A DNA stretch of 64,000 nucleotides from Pseudomonas sp. Irchel s3b2 (GCF_900187445.1 NZ_FYEB01000006.1:124001-188000), one strand, 5' to 3'. Shown: positions 26,700 through 35,658, numbered from the stretch's first letter. The notes: generated by a model not told the origin, from the letters alone. Numbers and translations: made by a program.

Positions 26700-29087
26700 T
26701 CACTGGCGCATACTCCCTTCAATTGGCACTGCGCGAATGGTCGCTCGTGGCTGCGCATTCGATACCGGCACACCCTGAGCCGCAGTCGGCAGTTGCGGTG
26801 CCTGCATGTCCGGCATCGCCCAGCTGTGTTCCGGTTGCATCCCACCTTGGGCGCGGCGCATGAAGTCGTAGCGGTTAAGGGTAATCGCGCGCCCGGCACC
26901 GCTGTCGCGAATGATGTACGGGCGCAGGAACACCATCAGGTTGGTCTTGGTGATCGCCCGGCGCTCATTGCGAAACAGCGCACCGATCCCGGGAATGGTC
27001 GACAGCCACGGCACCGCATCGTTGCTTTGGCTGTAGCCGTCCTGCAACAAGCCACCGAGCACCATGATCTGCCCGTCATCGAGCAGGATGCTGGTGTCGA
27101 TCGCACGTTTATTGGTGACGATCCCGGCGGCGGTCGCACTGTTGGACGCGCGCTCATCGACGCTGCTGACTTCCTGGTAGATGTCGAGTTTGACCGTGCC
27201 GCCTTCGGAAATCTGTGGCCGCACATTGAGCTTCAAGCCGACCTCTTCACGGGTCACGGTCTGGAACGGGTTGTTGCTGGTGCCGCCACCGCCGGTGACG
27301 TAACTGCCGCTGACAAAAGGAATGGTCTGGCCGACAAAAATACTCGCCGCTTCGTTGTCGAGGGTCAGCAGGTTAGGTGTCGACAGCACGTTGGTGCCGC
27401 CCTTGCTCTTCAAGGCACGGGCGAGGACTTTCAGGTCGAGGATCTTGCCGATGCCGGGGATGTCCACCGTTCCATTGACGTAGCCGAGGTTGAGGCCCTG
27501 AGGTAATACGTCGATGCTGGTATTGGCGTTGGTATTGATTCCCGAGCCGCCGAGGTTGGCGCCGCCGATCACGCCGTTGCCGCCCAGATTGCCGGTCTGC
27601 CATTGCACGCCGAATTCAGTCGCATCGTCCTCGCCGACTTCGACGATCAGGCTTTCGATGACCACTTGCGCGCGGCGCTGATCGAGCATGTCGATCACTT
27701 CGCGCAGGTTGCGGTACACCGGCTCCGGCGCGGAAATCAGCAAGGTGTTGGTGGTGCCATCGGCCTGAATAGTCACGCCGCCCGCACTGAAGGCGACGTT
27801 CTGTTCGCTCTGCTGACCGCTGCCTGTCTGGCCGCTTGAGCCGCTGGTGCCCTGCCCGTAACTGGTGCCGCCCGTAGTGCTGCCGCCCGATGTAGAGGTT
27901 TGCGTGCCGCTGCTGCTCTGGCTGCCGCTCTGCCCGTTCTGGCCACCGCCGGTGTTGCTGCCCATCGCGCTGAGTACCGAACGCGCGCCGTCGCTGCTGC
28001 CACTGTCGCTTTCCCCGGTCAGCAAACCGCGCAGGGCCTGGGCCAGTTTGCCGGCCTGGGCGTTGCGCAAGTACACCACGTGCAGGTTGCTCGGGTTGCT
28101 CTGGGCGTTGTCGAGTTTGTAGATCAGGTTGCGTGCCAGCTCGGTGCGCTCCGGGCTGCCGGCACGGATGATGATCGAGTTGGAACGCGGGTCGCCGATC
28201 ACCGAAATCTTCTGCGTCGGGTCGTTGCCCGGCGCCTCCAGCAAGTCCGAGACCATGCCGGCAATGTCCGCGGCAATACCGTTCTGCACTTGCACCACGT
28301 CAGTGTCGATGGCGCTTGGGCTGTCGATGCCCTGAATGATCTGCGCCACCCGCGACAGGTTCTCGGCGTAATCGGTGACGACGATGGTGTTGTTGCCGGG
28401 GTAGGCGTTGATCGGGTTGTTCGGCGACACGATCGGGCGCAGCACCGGGATCAGGTTCACCGCGTTTTCGTATTGCAGGCGAAAAGTGCGGGTCAGCATG
28501 CCGTTGCCGGCCGGTTTGTCGGCACTGTAAATCGGCCCGCCGAGCAACTTGGCGTCGGCCTCCGGCACCACTTGGGAAACCCCGCCGACATCGACCACGC
28601 TGAAACCCTGCATGCGCAGCGTCGCCAGCAGCATGTCGTAGGCTTGATGCGCCGGCACCTGCCCTTCGGAGACCAGCGTCAGGTTGCCTTTGACCCGTGG
28701 ATCGACCAGAAACTGGCGACCGGTGGACCGCGACAATGCCCGCACCACCGCCGGGATATCGACGTCGACAAAGTTCAGCGTCACCGGTTGGTTGCCCAAC
28801 GGATTGCTCGCTGGCGCGCTACCAGCGGGCACTGTATTGCTTCGACCAGGGCTGCTGATTTTATGTTGCGCTCCCGGCGACTGCTTCAACTGCGCCTGGT
28901 TTTTTTGACGATCCGCCAACGCATCGCCGGTACGGTTGGTATCGGCCAACGGGCGTCCCAACTCGCTGTCCACCAGCAACGGCGGCTGTTGCGTCATGGT
29001 GGTGTTGCTGCACGCGCTCAGGGCTAGCAATAAAAACGGCGCGGCCATGCGGCACTGACGCGCATACAGAGAACCTGACCACTTCAT
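26700..29087 (-). CDS. hxcQ: Type II secretion secretin GspD (predicted lipoprotein)
   Basis: A 795-residue secretin. The signal peptide ends in a lipobox (LLLALSAC, Cys about 26), so the protein should be lipidated, as known for the self-piloting liposecretin HxcQ of P. aeruginosa; no separate pilotin gene is seen. The N0 and N1-N3 domains cover about 105-480, with a Ser/Gly/Gln-rich low-complexity loop at about 370-430. The secretin core is at about 500-750 (GTNVLSTPNLLTLDNEAASI, VGQTIPFVSGSY, EEVGLKLNVRPQI, MVLGGLLQD). The start ATG overlaps the hxcZ stop (ATGA). The C-terminal tail after 750 is Pro/Ala-rich. Confidence 0.94.
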   Translation of the reverse strand: MKWSGSLYARQCRMAAPFLLLALSACSNTTMTQQPPLLVDSELGRPLADTNRTGDALADRQKNQAQLKQSPGAQHKISSPGRSNTVPAGSAPASNPLGNQPVTLNFVDVDIPAVVRALSRSTGRQFLVDPRVKGNLTLVSEGQVPAHQAYDMLLATLRMQGFSVVDVGGVSQVVPEADAKLLGGPIYSADKPAGNGMLTRTFRLQYENAVNLIPVLRPIVSPNNPINAYPGNNTIVVTDYAENLSRVAQIIQGIDSPSAIDTDVVQVQNGIAADIAGMVSDLLEAPGNDPTQKISVIGDPRSNSIIIRAGSPERTELARNLIYKLDNAQSNPSNLHVVYLRNAQAGKLAQALRGLLTGESDSGSSDGARSVLSAMGSNTGGGQNGQSGSQSSSGTQTSTSGGSTTGGTSYGQGTSGSSGQTGSGQQSEQNVAFSAGGVTIQADGTTNTLLISAPEPVYRNLREVIDMLDQRRAQVVIESLIVEVGEDDATEFGVQWQTGNLGGNGVIGGANLGGSGINTNANTSIDVLPQGLNLGYVNGTVDIPGIGKILDLKVLARALKSKGGTNVLSTPNLLTLDNEAASIFVGQTIPFVSGSYVTGGGGTSNNPFQTVTREEVGLKLNVRPQISEGGTVKLDIYQEVSSVDERASNSATAAGIVTNKRAIDTSILLDDGQIMVLGGLLQDGYSQSNDAVPWLSTIPGIGALFRNERRAITKTNLMVFLRPYIIRDSGAGRAITLNRYDFMRRAQGGMQPEHSWAMPDMQAPQLPTAAQGVPVSNAQPRATIRAVPIEGSMRQ

Positions 29088-29641
29088 GAAGCTTCCTTAG
29101 CGCCGAGCGCCTGATCCATGCGAATGGTTCCGGACAGAGTGCCTGCCGTGTCATTGGGTTGAGGTTCGCCGGCGCGCTGCAAGCGAACCTCGACTACCTC
29201 AAGGGAAAATTGCCGGGGATTGACCAGCAGCCAGCCGACCACGGCGTCTGCCGGGGCCTCGTCGAACGTCAAGCGCCAGGCTTGGGGGGTTGCGGTGTCC
29301 GGCGACTGTAATTGGTAATGCCCGGCCAGGCCGCTGGCTTCGAGACTCTGGCGCAGGGATTGTTCGAGGCTCTGCGCGGTGGGCGGCCGCGCCACCTCAC
29401 GCAGCAAGACTTCCAGTGCTTCCGCTTGGGAGCGCAGCTTCGGCGTTTCGGCCTGCCAGTAATCGATCTTTTTCAGCGGCGGTTGAATCAGCAACAGCCA
29501 GGTCAACAAGCCAGCCAGCACCAACGCCGTGCCCGCGACCATGCGTTTCTCGCGCAGGGCCAGGCCTTGCCAGAACTCCTGAGCGCGGGCGTTGAAGTGC
29601 TGCCAGCGCGCACGGTAAATCTCTAGGGAAGAGTTACTCAT
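29084..29641 (-). CDS. hxcZ: Type II secretion protein GspM
   Basis: A 185-residue protein starting MSNSSLEIYRARW. It has a short cytoplasmic N-terminus, one membrane helix (about 36-55, MVAGTALVLAGLLTWLLLIQ), a coiled-coil segment and a small periplasmic ferredoxin-like domain (WRLTFDEAPADAVVGWLL, FSLEVVEVRLQRAG). The start overlaps the end of hxcY by eight bases. It stabilises GspL in the inner-membrane platform. Confidence 0.88.
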   Translation of the reverse strand: MSNSSLEIYRARWQHFNARAQEFWQGLALREKRMVAGTALVLAGLLTWLLLIQPPLKKIDYWQAETPKLRSQAEALEVLLREVARPPTAQSLEQSLRQSLEASGLAGHYQLQSPDTATPQAWRLTFDEAPADAVVGWLLVNPRQFSLEVVEVRLQRAGEPQPNDTAGTLSGTIRMDQALGAKEAS

Positions 29642-30809
29642 CGTTGGCTCCGCTGGCGCTGTCCGTGTCGCTGGCCGCAGGCTCGGAGGCCGGGCGTAAG
29701 GTCCAGCCATCATCGGTGGCGTCGACGGCAATGCCGGCCTGGGTCAGCGCGGTTTGCCACTGCTTGTCGCTGCCGGTTTTGCGCGCATCGCTCAGCAAGC
29801 TCAGCTGCAACTCGCCGTTTTCAAACACCAGCCGTTGCACGCTGCCGGCGATGAAGGGCATGCCGCTGCCGGTCTGCAGCACCAGGCTGGCGAAACGCTG
29901 GGTCGGGTCGGTCGCGGCGCCGCTCTGGCGGGCGGCCAATTGCTGACGGGTCTGTTGCAGCGGATTGAGGATCACCGGCAACTCAGGGAAGGCCTGCTTC
30001 ACCCGCTGGTTCATGTGCGTCTTGAGTCGCTGGCCCTGCGTCGCTTCACGGGCAGCGTACAGATTCAGCCCCAAGGTCCAGACCGCCACGGCTATCGTGC
30101 AAAAGGCCGCCGCCCGCCCCCAGCCTGGTTGGCCGGCACTGCGTTGTTGAATTCCGCCGTGCAAGCCCCATCCGGGCAAGGCACCGGTCCAGCGTCGTTC
30201 GGCGGGTAAGTGTCTGATCGTCGCCTCCGGCAGCGCTTCGCCGATCCATTGCACGCTGGCGCCGTTCTCCAGCAACAGATCACTCAACGCCTCCTCCACC
30301 GCCGGGTGTACGACCGCGTGCTGAAGGCTGTGACGCACCAACAGATGCCCGTCCCGAACACAGGCCACCGGGCCATCCGCGACAGGCAAGCAATACGCAC
30401 CCGAGTACACACCGCGCAGGGTCAATCGCGCCATCCGAAGTAGCTGGCCGAACTGGCTCAGCCATTCCCGGGACAACCATGCGATGTGCACGCGCCCCTG
30501 CTCGTCTCGTGGGCTATGGGCGATGTGCATCTGCTCGCTGGCCCCGAGGATCAGCGCCTGCGCCGCGCACTGCACCGCTGCTGTGGTTTTGCTGGTCGGT
30601 AAAATCGGCAGGTCGATGCTCGCCAACAAGCTGTCCTGAGGGTGCAGAAAAAATGCAATCGCCGGGGGTTTCCCGCTCTGGCCCAATTGCAGCAAGGTAC
30701 TTTGGCCTTCGCGGGTCACCTGCCCCTGACGGTCCAGCCAGGCGAATTCCAGCGGGCTGTCGAGGGTCAGATCAGCCAGTGGCGGCAAGGCAATGCGCAA
30801 CTGATTCAT
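29634..30809 (-). CDS. hxcY: Type II secretion protein GspL
   Basis: A 391-residue bitopic protein. The N-terminal cytoplasmic region (about 1-225) is the actin-like GspL domain (LPPLADLTLDSPLEFAWLDR, QALILGASEQMHIAHSPRDE). One membrane helix lies at about 235-255 and is followed by a periplasmic domain. The start overlaps the hxcX stop by four bases (ATGA). It couples the ATPase HxcR to the inner-membrane platform. Confidence 0.88.
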   Translation of the reverse strand: MNQLRIALPPLADLTLDSPLEFAWLDRQGQVTREGQSTLLQLGQSGKPPAIAFFLHPQDSLLASIDLPILPTSKTTAAVQCAAQALILGASEQMHIAHSPRDEQGRVHIAWLSREWLSQFGQLLRMARLTLRGVYSGAYCLPVADGPVACVRDGHLLVRHSLQHAVVHPAVEEALSDLLLENGASVQWIGEALPEATIRHLPAERRWTGALPGWGLHGGIQQRSAGQPGWGRAAAFCTIAVAVWTLGLNLYAAREATQGQRLKTHMNQRVKQAFPELPVILNPLQQTRQQLAARQSGAATDPTQRFASLVLQTGSGMPFIAGSVQRLVFENGELQLSLLSDARKTGSDKQWQTALTQAGIAVDATDDGWTLRPASEPAASDTDSASGANDE

Positions 30810-31792
30810 ACGCCCACCCGTGACCAGATCACCTCGGGCAAGCGGTCTTCACTACGGTGCAGCAAGGCATCGAGGCTGACCCGGCGCTGATCGCTACGCG
30901 CCTTGCCACGCAAGCGAAACCAGTCGCTGGTGATCCCGACTTTGATGGTCGCCAGCTCAAGGTTTGGCATGCGCAGACGGTTGACGAAATCCCCGCGATT
31001 GATGAACCACTGGCCGCCGTCACGCTCGACGAGCAACGCCTGGGCGCGCTCGATCGACAGCCCCGGCACGTAGGCGGCCAGCACCGGTGCGCTGGCGGTG
31101 TTGCCGTTGAGCCAGGTATTGGCCGGAAGAATGGTCAGATAAGGCGTGATCTTCGCCAGCAGCGCGTCATTCACGCCCTCGACACTGCGCAAATCGTCGA
31201 GGCTGCGCAGCATCGGGCGCGTGGGCAATTGAGGTTTGCGCACGGCATTCGGCGAGGTATCGCGGCCGCTGTCAAAGCCGCTCTTCGGCGGTGCTTTGTC
31301 CGCCAACTCAGGGTTCAACAGGCGTGGGTAAGAGGCGATCACCCGCTGACTGATGCGTTGGCTCAGGGCCCCATTGACCCCGATCAACTGGCACAGACGC
31401 TGGAAGTTCACCAGTTGTTCCTCGTCGATTCGTTCATTGGCGACCAGGTTGCGCAGGTTGAACTTGCCCTGTTCGTCTTCCAGCCGACCTTCGAAAGGCA
31501 AATCATGACCGTCATAACGCGCCATCACCAAGGGCTGCGCCCATGGCTGATCGAGACGCGTCAACGGGTCACGCCGGCGCGCATCCCACAGCAGCTGTCG
31601 GCTGATCTCGATGCCGCCGTGCAGCACCCAGGCGCCCTGCACTCGCAACTGCTCGGCCTCAAGACTTCGGGTAAACACCGTTTGCCGGGTGAGCATGCCG
31701 CCGGCAATCACCGCCACCACCGCGGCGATCAGCAAGGCACTGATGATCGCCATGCCGCGTTGCTTCGCCACTGCCAGCGAATAGGCTTTCAT
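30806..31792 (-). CDS. hxcX: Type II secretion minor pseudopilin GspK
   Basis: A 328-residue protein starting MKAYSLAVAKQRGMAIISAL; the open frame upstream is a shadow of hxcT. The prepilin peptidase site is QRG/MAIISALL, with the hydrophobic helix following and, as usual for GspK, no Glu at position +5. The rest is a large globular domain with helix-hairpin-helix-like GspK segments (LRSLDDLRSVEGVNDALLAK). GspK caps the pseudopilus tip together with GspI and GspJ. Confidence 0.9.
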   Translation of the reverse strand: MKAYSLAVAKQRGMAIISALLIAAVVAVIAGGMLTRQTVFTRSLEAEQLRVQGAWVLHGGIEISRQLLWDARRRDPLTRLDQPWAQPLVMARYDGHDLPFEGRLEDEQGKFNLRNLVANERIDEEQLVNFQRLCQLIGVNGALSQRISQRVIASYPRLLNPELADKAPPKSGFDSGRDTSPNAVRKPQLPTRPMLRSLDDLRSVEGVNDALLAKITPYLTILPANTWLNGNTASAPVLAAYVPGLSIERAQALLVERDGGQWFINRGDFVNRLRMPNLELATIKVGITSDWFRLRGKARSDQRRVSLDALLHRSEDRLPEVIWSRVGV

Positions 31793-31800
31793 GACCGCGC

Positions 31801-32259
31801 TTACAACTGCCAGGAGCCGATATCGGCACTCACGCCCTCGCCGTCCGGCTGGCCGTCGGCACCGAGGGAGAAGATATCGACTTCGCCGTTGGTGCCCGGA
31901 TTCAAATAGTTGTAGGGACGGCCCCACGGGTCATTCGGCAGGCGCTCCAGATACGAGCGCCAGTTGCTGTTTTTGGCGTCCGCCGGGCGTTCGACCAGCA
32001 CTTTCAAGCCCTGGGTCATGTTCGGATAGGTGCCGTGGTCCAGGCGATACAGCTTCAAGGCTTGCATCAAGCCGCCAATGTCCTGTTTGGCGGCCGTGGC
32101 CCGCGCCTGATCCGGCCGGTCCAGCACCTTGGGCACCACCATCGCCGCCAGAATCCCGAGAATCACTACCACCACCATGATCTCGATCAAGGTGAAACCT
32201 TGCTGCCCCCGAGGCAGGCGGGACTGCTGATTCAGCAACTTGAAGCGCGCGATATCCAT
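31801..32259 (-). CDS. hxcT: Type II secretion major pseudopilin GspG
   Basis: A 152-residue protein starting MDIARFKLLNQ, with a 21-residue basic leader, cleavage site QQG/FTLIEIMVVVVILGI and Glu at +5. The C-terminal signature of GspG is present (PNDPWGRPYNYLNPGTNGEV, FSLGADGQPDGEG), including the acidic calcium-binding residues. It is the first gene of the minus-strand hxcT-S operon, divergent from hxcV. A prepilin peptidase is not encoded nearby, so the cell's PilD must process it. Confidence 0.95.
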   Translation of the reverse strand: MDIARFKLLNQQSRLPRGQQGFTLIEIMVVVVILGILAAMVVPKVLDRPDQARATAAKQDIGGLMQALKLYRLDHGTYPNMTQGLKVLVERPADAKNSNWRSYLERLPNDPWGRPYNYLNPGTNGEVDIFSLGADGQPDGEGVSADIGSWQL

Positions 32260-32406
32260 CTCGACATTCCCTGGCTTGATTCGATTCGACGCGCAGTGTT
32301 GCAAGAAGATATGTCAGTGATGTTGAAATTCCTCGGGAGCTTTGGTCGTCAAGCCGTCAAGCCCGGACGTTACCGTCAAGTGCTGTCAAGACTGCCCGAG
32401 CGCCTG
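32260..32406. promoter_or_regulatory. Divergent control region between hxcT and hxcV with four GTCAAG direct repeats
   Basis: The plus strand carries GTCAAG at 32348, 32356, 32375 and 32385, two pairs that resemble PhoB half-sites (GTCAT/GTCAC), but the spacing inside pairs (8 and 10) is not the usual 11. The position between two divergent hxc transcripts suits a regulator site. If hxcV really starts at 32311 these bases are coding instead. Confidence 0.3.
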
Positions 32407-32790
32407 ATGCGACGCCCTTCCCGAGAAGCCGGTTTTACCTTGATTGAAGTGCTGGTGGCGCTGGCGATCATCGCCGTCGCAATGTCTGCCGCAGTGCGAG
32501 TGGCCGGGTTGATGACCCAGAGCAATGGCCTGCTGCGCGACAAGTCCATCGCACTGCTGGCGGCCCAGAGTCGCTTGGCCGAGCTACGCCTTGAGGGCCG
32601 TTTGCCGTTGGGGGCGAAAGCGATCGAATGCGATCAGGGGCGGTTGCTGTTGCGCTGCGAACAGACGATTGGCAATGCGCAGAACGGTCGCTTGGTGCGG
32701 GTCGATCTGCAAGTGTTCGACCGTAGCCGCGAAGCACCGCCATTGGCTCGACTCGACACCTTGCTCAGTCGGCCGATGACGCAAAAATGA
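32407..32790 (+). CDS. hxcV: Type II secretion minor pseudopilin GspI
   Basis: A 127-residue protein starting MRRPSREAG/FTLIEVLVAL: a nine-residue basic leader, the prepilin cleavage site and Glu at +5. In-frame ATGs at 32311 and 32320 would give a long leader and leave only about 50 bases of divergent promoter to hxcT; the family's usual length of about 125 favours 32407. The globular part includes SRLAELRLEGRLPLG and LLLRCEQTI. It stands alone on the plus strand, between hxcT and hxcP, both on the minus strand. Confidence 0.85.
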   Translation: MRRPSREAGFTLIEVLVALAIIAVAMSAAVRVAGLMTQSNGLLRDKSIALLAAQSRLAELRLEGRLPLGAKAIECDQGRLLLRCEQTIGNAQNGRLVRVDLQVFDRSREAPPLARLDTLLSRPMTQK

Positions 32791-32829
32791 GGGCGCCAAG
32801 GTTGATGCCAGTCAGTGACGGTGCGGAAC

Positions 32830-32920
32830 CTGTGGGAGCGGGCTTGCTCGCGAAGACGGCGGCACAGTCAACATTGATGTCGCCGGACACACCGCTTTCG
32901 CGAGCAAGCCCGCTCCCACA
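32830..32920. repeat. REP doublet, family A, between hxcV and hxcP
   Basis: An inverted pair in the gap between the convergent ends of hxcV (plus) and hxcP (minus), where it can end both transcripts. Confidence 0.9.
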
Positions 32921-32943
32921 TGGGATTGCGCCAGGCATCAGGG

Positions 32944-33375
32944 CTAGGGTTGAGTCAATACGGGCAGCGAAGGTGAATCCGGCAGTTTGTCGAGCACCAA
33001 CCGGGTTTGTTCCGTACCGCGCTCGATCACCACAGCATCGCCTTCGATAGCCACGACTTTCACCCCGTGGCTCACGCGCTCACCCACCAGAAAGCTGCGT
33101 GGCGGGCCATCGTTGAGGCTGAGGATGGCCACGGCGCCACGGCTGCCGGCCAGCACGCCGCCGACCTTGATATCGACCGGCGCAGGTTGGTTGGAAAACC
33201 ATTGCAGGGCCGGGTTACTGGAGCGCTCGGCAATCAATTGCGGCGCCGCCTCCGGGGTTCGGGATTCAGCGGAAGTGAGTAGCAGCGATGACCAAGTTAT
33301 GACACCGGCCAGAGTCGCCAGCAAGGCAACAGCCTGCACGCACTGTGCCGGGGAAAACCGATCGGTGAACGACAT
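32944..33375 (-). CDS. hxcP: Type II secretion protein GspC (short, no PDZ domain)
   Basis: A 143-residue protein with one membrane helix (about 13-33), then a homology-region domain (about 65-135: VGGVLAGSRGAVAILSLNDG, RSFLVGERVSHGVKVVAIEG, VVIERG). Classical GspC proteins are about twice this length because of a C-terminal PDZ or coiled-coil domain, which is absent here. HxcP links the inner-membrane platform to the secretin HxcQ. It is monocistronic and divergent from hxcU. The ATG is preceded by AGGAG. Confidence 0.88.
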   Translation of the reverse strand: MSFTDRFSPAQCVQAVALLATLAGVITWSSLLLTSAESRTPEAAPQLIAERSSNPALQWFSNQPAPVDIKVGGVLAGSRGAVAILSLNDGPPRSFLVGERVSHGVKVVAIEGDAVVIERGTEQTRLVLDKLPDSPSLPVLTQP

Positions 33376-33495
33376 GGGCTGAATCTCCTTTTAGTCCCTG
33401 CCCTGAGCCTACCGCTTAATTCTCACGTTTTTATTTCACACACCCATCATCTTTGCCGTGCAGGATAAAAACCGACGCAAAGGAGCGCGCAGTTG

Positions 33496-33948
33496 ATGAA
33501 TGGGTTCAAACAACAGGGCTTTACCCTGATCGAGTTGATGGTGGTGTTGGTGATCATCGGCATCGCCAGCGCGGCGATCAGCCTGAGCATCAAACCGGAC
33601 CCGTTGCATTTGCTGCGCAAGGACGCCGAGCGTGTCGCGCAACTGCTCCAGGTGGCGCAAGCCGAAGCCCGGGCCGACGGCCGGCCGATCACCTGGCTGG
33701 CCGACGCCAAGGGCTTTCGCTTCAGTCGCCGCAATGACCAGGACAAAGGCTTCGATCACTTCAACAACGACCCACAACTGCGCCCCCGCCCCTGGCAGAC
33801 GCCGGGGCTGGAGGTGCGCGTGGAGCCCAGGCAAAAAGTCGTGCTGAATGCAGAGTGGATCAACGCGCCCTTGCAGTTGAAGCTGTCGGACGGGCTCAAC
33901 AGCATCAGCGTGCAACGCAACGCCGCCGGTCAGGTGAGCGTCCAATGA
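33496..33948 (+). CDS. hxcU: Type II secretion minor pseudopilin GspH
   Basis: A 150-residue protein starting MNGFKQQG/FTLIELMVVLVIIG with Glu at +5. A TTG three bases upstream is also possible, since GGAG at 33482-33485 is seven bases from it and ten from the ATG. The globular part shows the GspH pattern (LLQVAQAEARADGRPITWLA, FRFSRR). It forms an operon with hxcW. Confidence 0.9.
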   Translation: MNGFKQQGFTLIELMVVLVIIGIASAAISLSIKPDPLHLLRKDAERVAQLLQVAQAEARADGRPITWLADAKGFRFSRRNDQDKGFDHFNNDPQLRPRPWQTPGLEVRVEPRQKVVLNAEWINAPLQLKLSDGLNSISVQRNAAGQVSVQ

Positions 33949-34553
33949 AGGCCCAACAAGGTTTTACCCTGATCGAAGTGATGGTGGCGATCATGCTGAT
34001 GGCTGTGGTCAGCCTGATTGCCTGGCGCGGTCTGGACAGCGTTACCCGCGCCGACGCACATTTGCAGGCCAGCACCGAACAGACCGAAGCCCTGCTGCGG
34101 GCGCTGAACCAGTTGGAGCGCGACGTCGCGATGCGCGCCAGCATCGAGCTGTCCGAGCCGGCCAAACCCGGGGTTGAAAACGAACCGCCCAGCGCCCCGC
34201 CTGCGCTGACCGTGCGCAGCACCAATGGCAAAGGCTTTCGTCTGGACGTGATCCGCGTCGCGCCCAACCAGAATGGCGAGTTGCAGCGCGTGCGCTGGTG
34301 GCTCAAGGGCGGCACGCTCTATCGGGCTCAGGCGCCGTCGCGCAGTCACTATCCGCTGCCGGCCCCCACCGGTGGAGTGGCCGTGCTCAATGACGTCAGC
34401 GAAGCCGCGTTGCGGGTGTGGGAGGTGGACAAGGGCTGGAGGAAACTGAGCGGTAACCGGCGGGAGAATCCGCTGGGGATCGAGATCCGCCTGACGCGGC
34501 AAACGCCTCAGGGGGTTGAGCAATATCGGCAGGTGTTGGGGCCGTTGGAGTGA
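33945..34553 (+). CDS. hxcW: Type II secretion minor pseudopilin GspJ
   Basis: A 202-residue protein starting MKAQQG/FTLIEVMVAIMLMAV with Glu at +5. It contains LNQLERDVAMRASIELSE and RVRWWLKGGTLYRAQAPSRS, typical of GspJ. The start ATG overlaps the hxcU stop (ATGA). With GspI and GspK it makes the pseudopilus tip complex. Confidence 0.92.
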   Translation: MKAQQGFTLIEVMVAIMLMAVVSLIAWRGLDSVTRADAHLQASTEQTEALLRALNQLERDVAMRASIELSEPAKPGVENEPPSAPPALTVRSTNGKGFRLDVIRVAPNQNGELQRVRWWLKGGTLYRAQAPSRSHYPLPAPTGGVAVLNDVSEAALRVWEVDKGWRKLSGNRRENPLGIEIRLTRQTPQGVEQYRQVLGPLE

Positions 34554-34576
34554 GTCAGGGAAACCGCGTTATCGTT

Positions 34577-34656
34577 CTTCGCGAGCAAGCCCGCTCCCAC
34601 ATTGACCGTATGAACACTGGAAATCAAATGTGGGAGCGGGCTTGCTCGCGAAGGCG
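34577..34656. repeat. REP doublet, family A, between hxcW and vreR
   Basis: An inverted pair between the converging ends of hxcW (plus) and the FecR-like gene (minus). It is the rightmost family A element in the window. Confidence 0.9.
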
Positions 34657-34691
34657 CCAGCCGCAACACCCAAAACCTCAAGCCCACCACT

Positions 34692-35606
34692 CTAGCTGAG
34701 CACCACCACCCCACCCGGCAACTCCGTGCATTTGGCCCCATACGCATCGCGAATCAACAACGCCACGCCCGCCAGTTGATCCAGGCTGAAGCGTGCCTGA
34801 ACCTTGCGCTTGCCCAACTCGCTGTTGAGCAGCAGCAACATCCCGGGGCGGTAACGGTTGATCTCGTCGATCACCGTCGACAGCGTGGCGTCGTTGAACA
34901 CCAATACCTGCTGGCGCCAGGCAATCACCGCCGAGGTGTCGACCGCTTGCGGCGTGCCGACTCGCTGGGCGTCATAGGTCAGTTGCTGGCCTGACTCCAG
35001 GCGAAGGCTGCGCCCCTGTACATCAACCAGCAACGCGCCGTCCAGACAGGTAACGCATACGCTCTGATCGGTGTTGCGCAGGTTGAACCGGGCCTGGCTC
35101 GCACTCAACCAGCCTGCCCCGGCCTGAACCTTCAGCGGCGCCTGAGCACGGGTCAGGACTTCGACTTCGCCACTGACCAGTTCGAAACTGGCACTGTCAC
35201 GGCGATTGATCCGCGTCTGGGTATTGAGCTCCAGGCTCACGCCGTCTGCCAGATCGACTCGCCGCTGCTCGCCGACTTGCGTGATGTAGTCAGCACCGAG
35301 CCCGGAAAAACCGCCCGGCACAGTGCCACGAATCAGCAAAAACGCCGCGGACGCCGCGATGGCGCCGCCAAGAAACGCCCGACGCCCCAGCGTCCGCGGC
35401 GCCTGCAAACCTTCGGCGGCGGGCTGCAACTGCTGCCACAACAGCTTGCTTTGCTCGAAGGCACGGGCGTGTTCGGGGCTTTGCGCGCACCACTGGCGCA
35501 AGGCACGCGCATCGGCGGCGGTCGCCCGGCCCGAGGTCAAAAGGATCAACCAGTCCTGGGCTTCGCTTTGCAGCCGGTCCTGGGGTGTCGCCTCAGGGAA
35601 TGACAT
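34692..35606 (-). CDS. vreR: FecR-family anti-sigma regulator (VreR-like)
   Basis: A 304-residue protein starting MSFPEATPQDRL; a TTG five codons upstream is the alternative. About 15-60 is the cytoplasmic DUF4880 anti-sigma region (AQDWLILLTSGRATAADARA, ALRQWCAQSPEHARAFEQ). A membrane helix lies at about 83-100, and the periplasmic FecR domain at about 105-205 (VDLADGVSLELNTQTRINR, FELVSGEVEVLTR). A DUF4974-like C-terminus (about 220-300) with FNDATLSTVIDEINRYRPG follows. It should hold the sigma factor VreI until a signal comes through VreA. It lies about 50 bases downstream of vreI. Confidence 0.9.
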   Translation of the reverse strand: MSFPEATPQDRLQSEAQDWLILLTSGRATAADARALRQWCAQSPEHARAFEQSKLLWQQLQPAAEGLQAPRTLGRRAFLGGAIAASAAFLLIRGTVPGGFSGLGADYITQVGEQRRVDLADGVSLELNTQTRINRRDSASFELVSGEVEVLTRAQAPLKVQAGAGWLSASQARFNLRNTDQSVCVTCLDGALLVDVQGRSLRLESGQQLTYDAQRVGTPQAVDTSAVIAWRQQVLVFNDATLSTVIDEINRYRPGMLLLLNSELGKRKVQARFSLDQLAGVALLIRDAYGAKCTELPGGVVVLS

Positions 35607-35658
35607 ACGGAAGATGTTCAAGCGCGGGGGTACTCACGGATTAATCTGGACTCTTCTA

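Noticed and set aside
26558..26899. N-terminal extension of GspE to 26899
   Set aside because: It would run through a REP doublet and the end of hxcQ, and the family does not need it; the ATG at 26557 has its own ribosome site.
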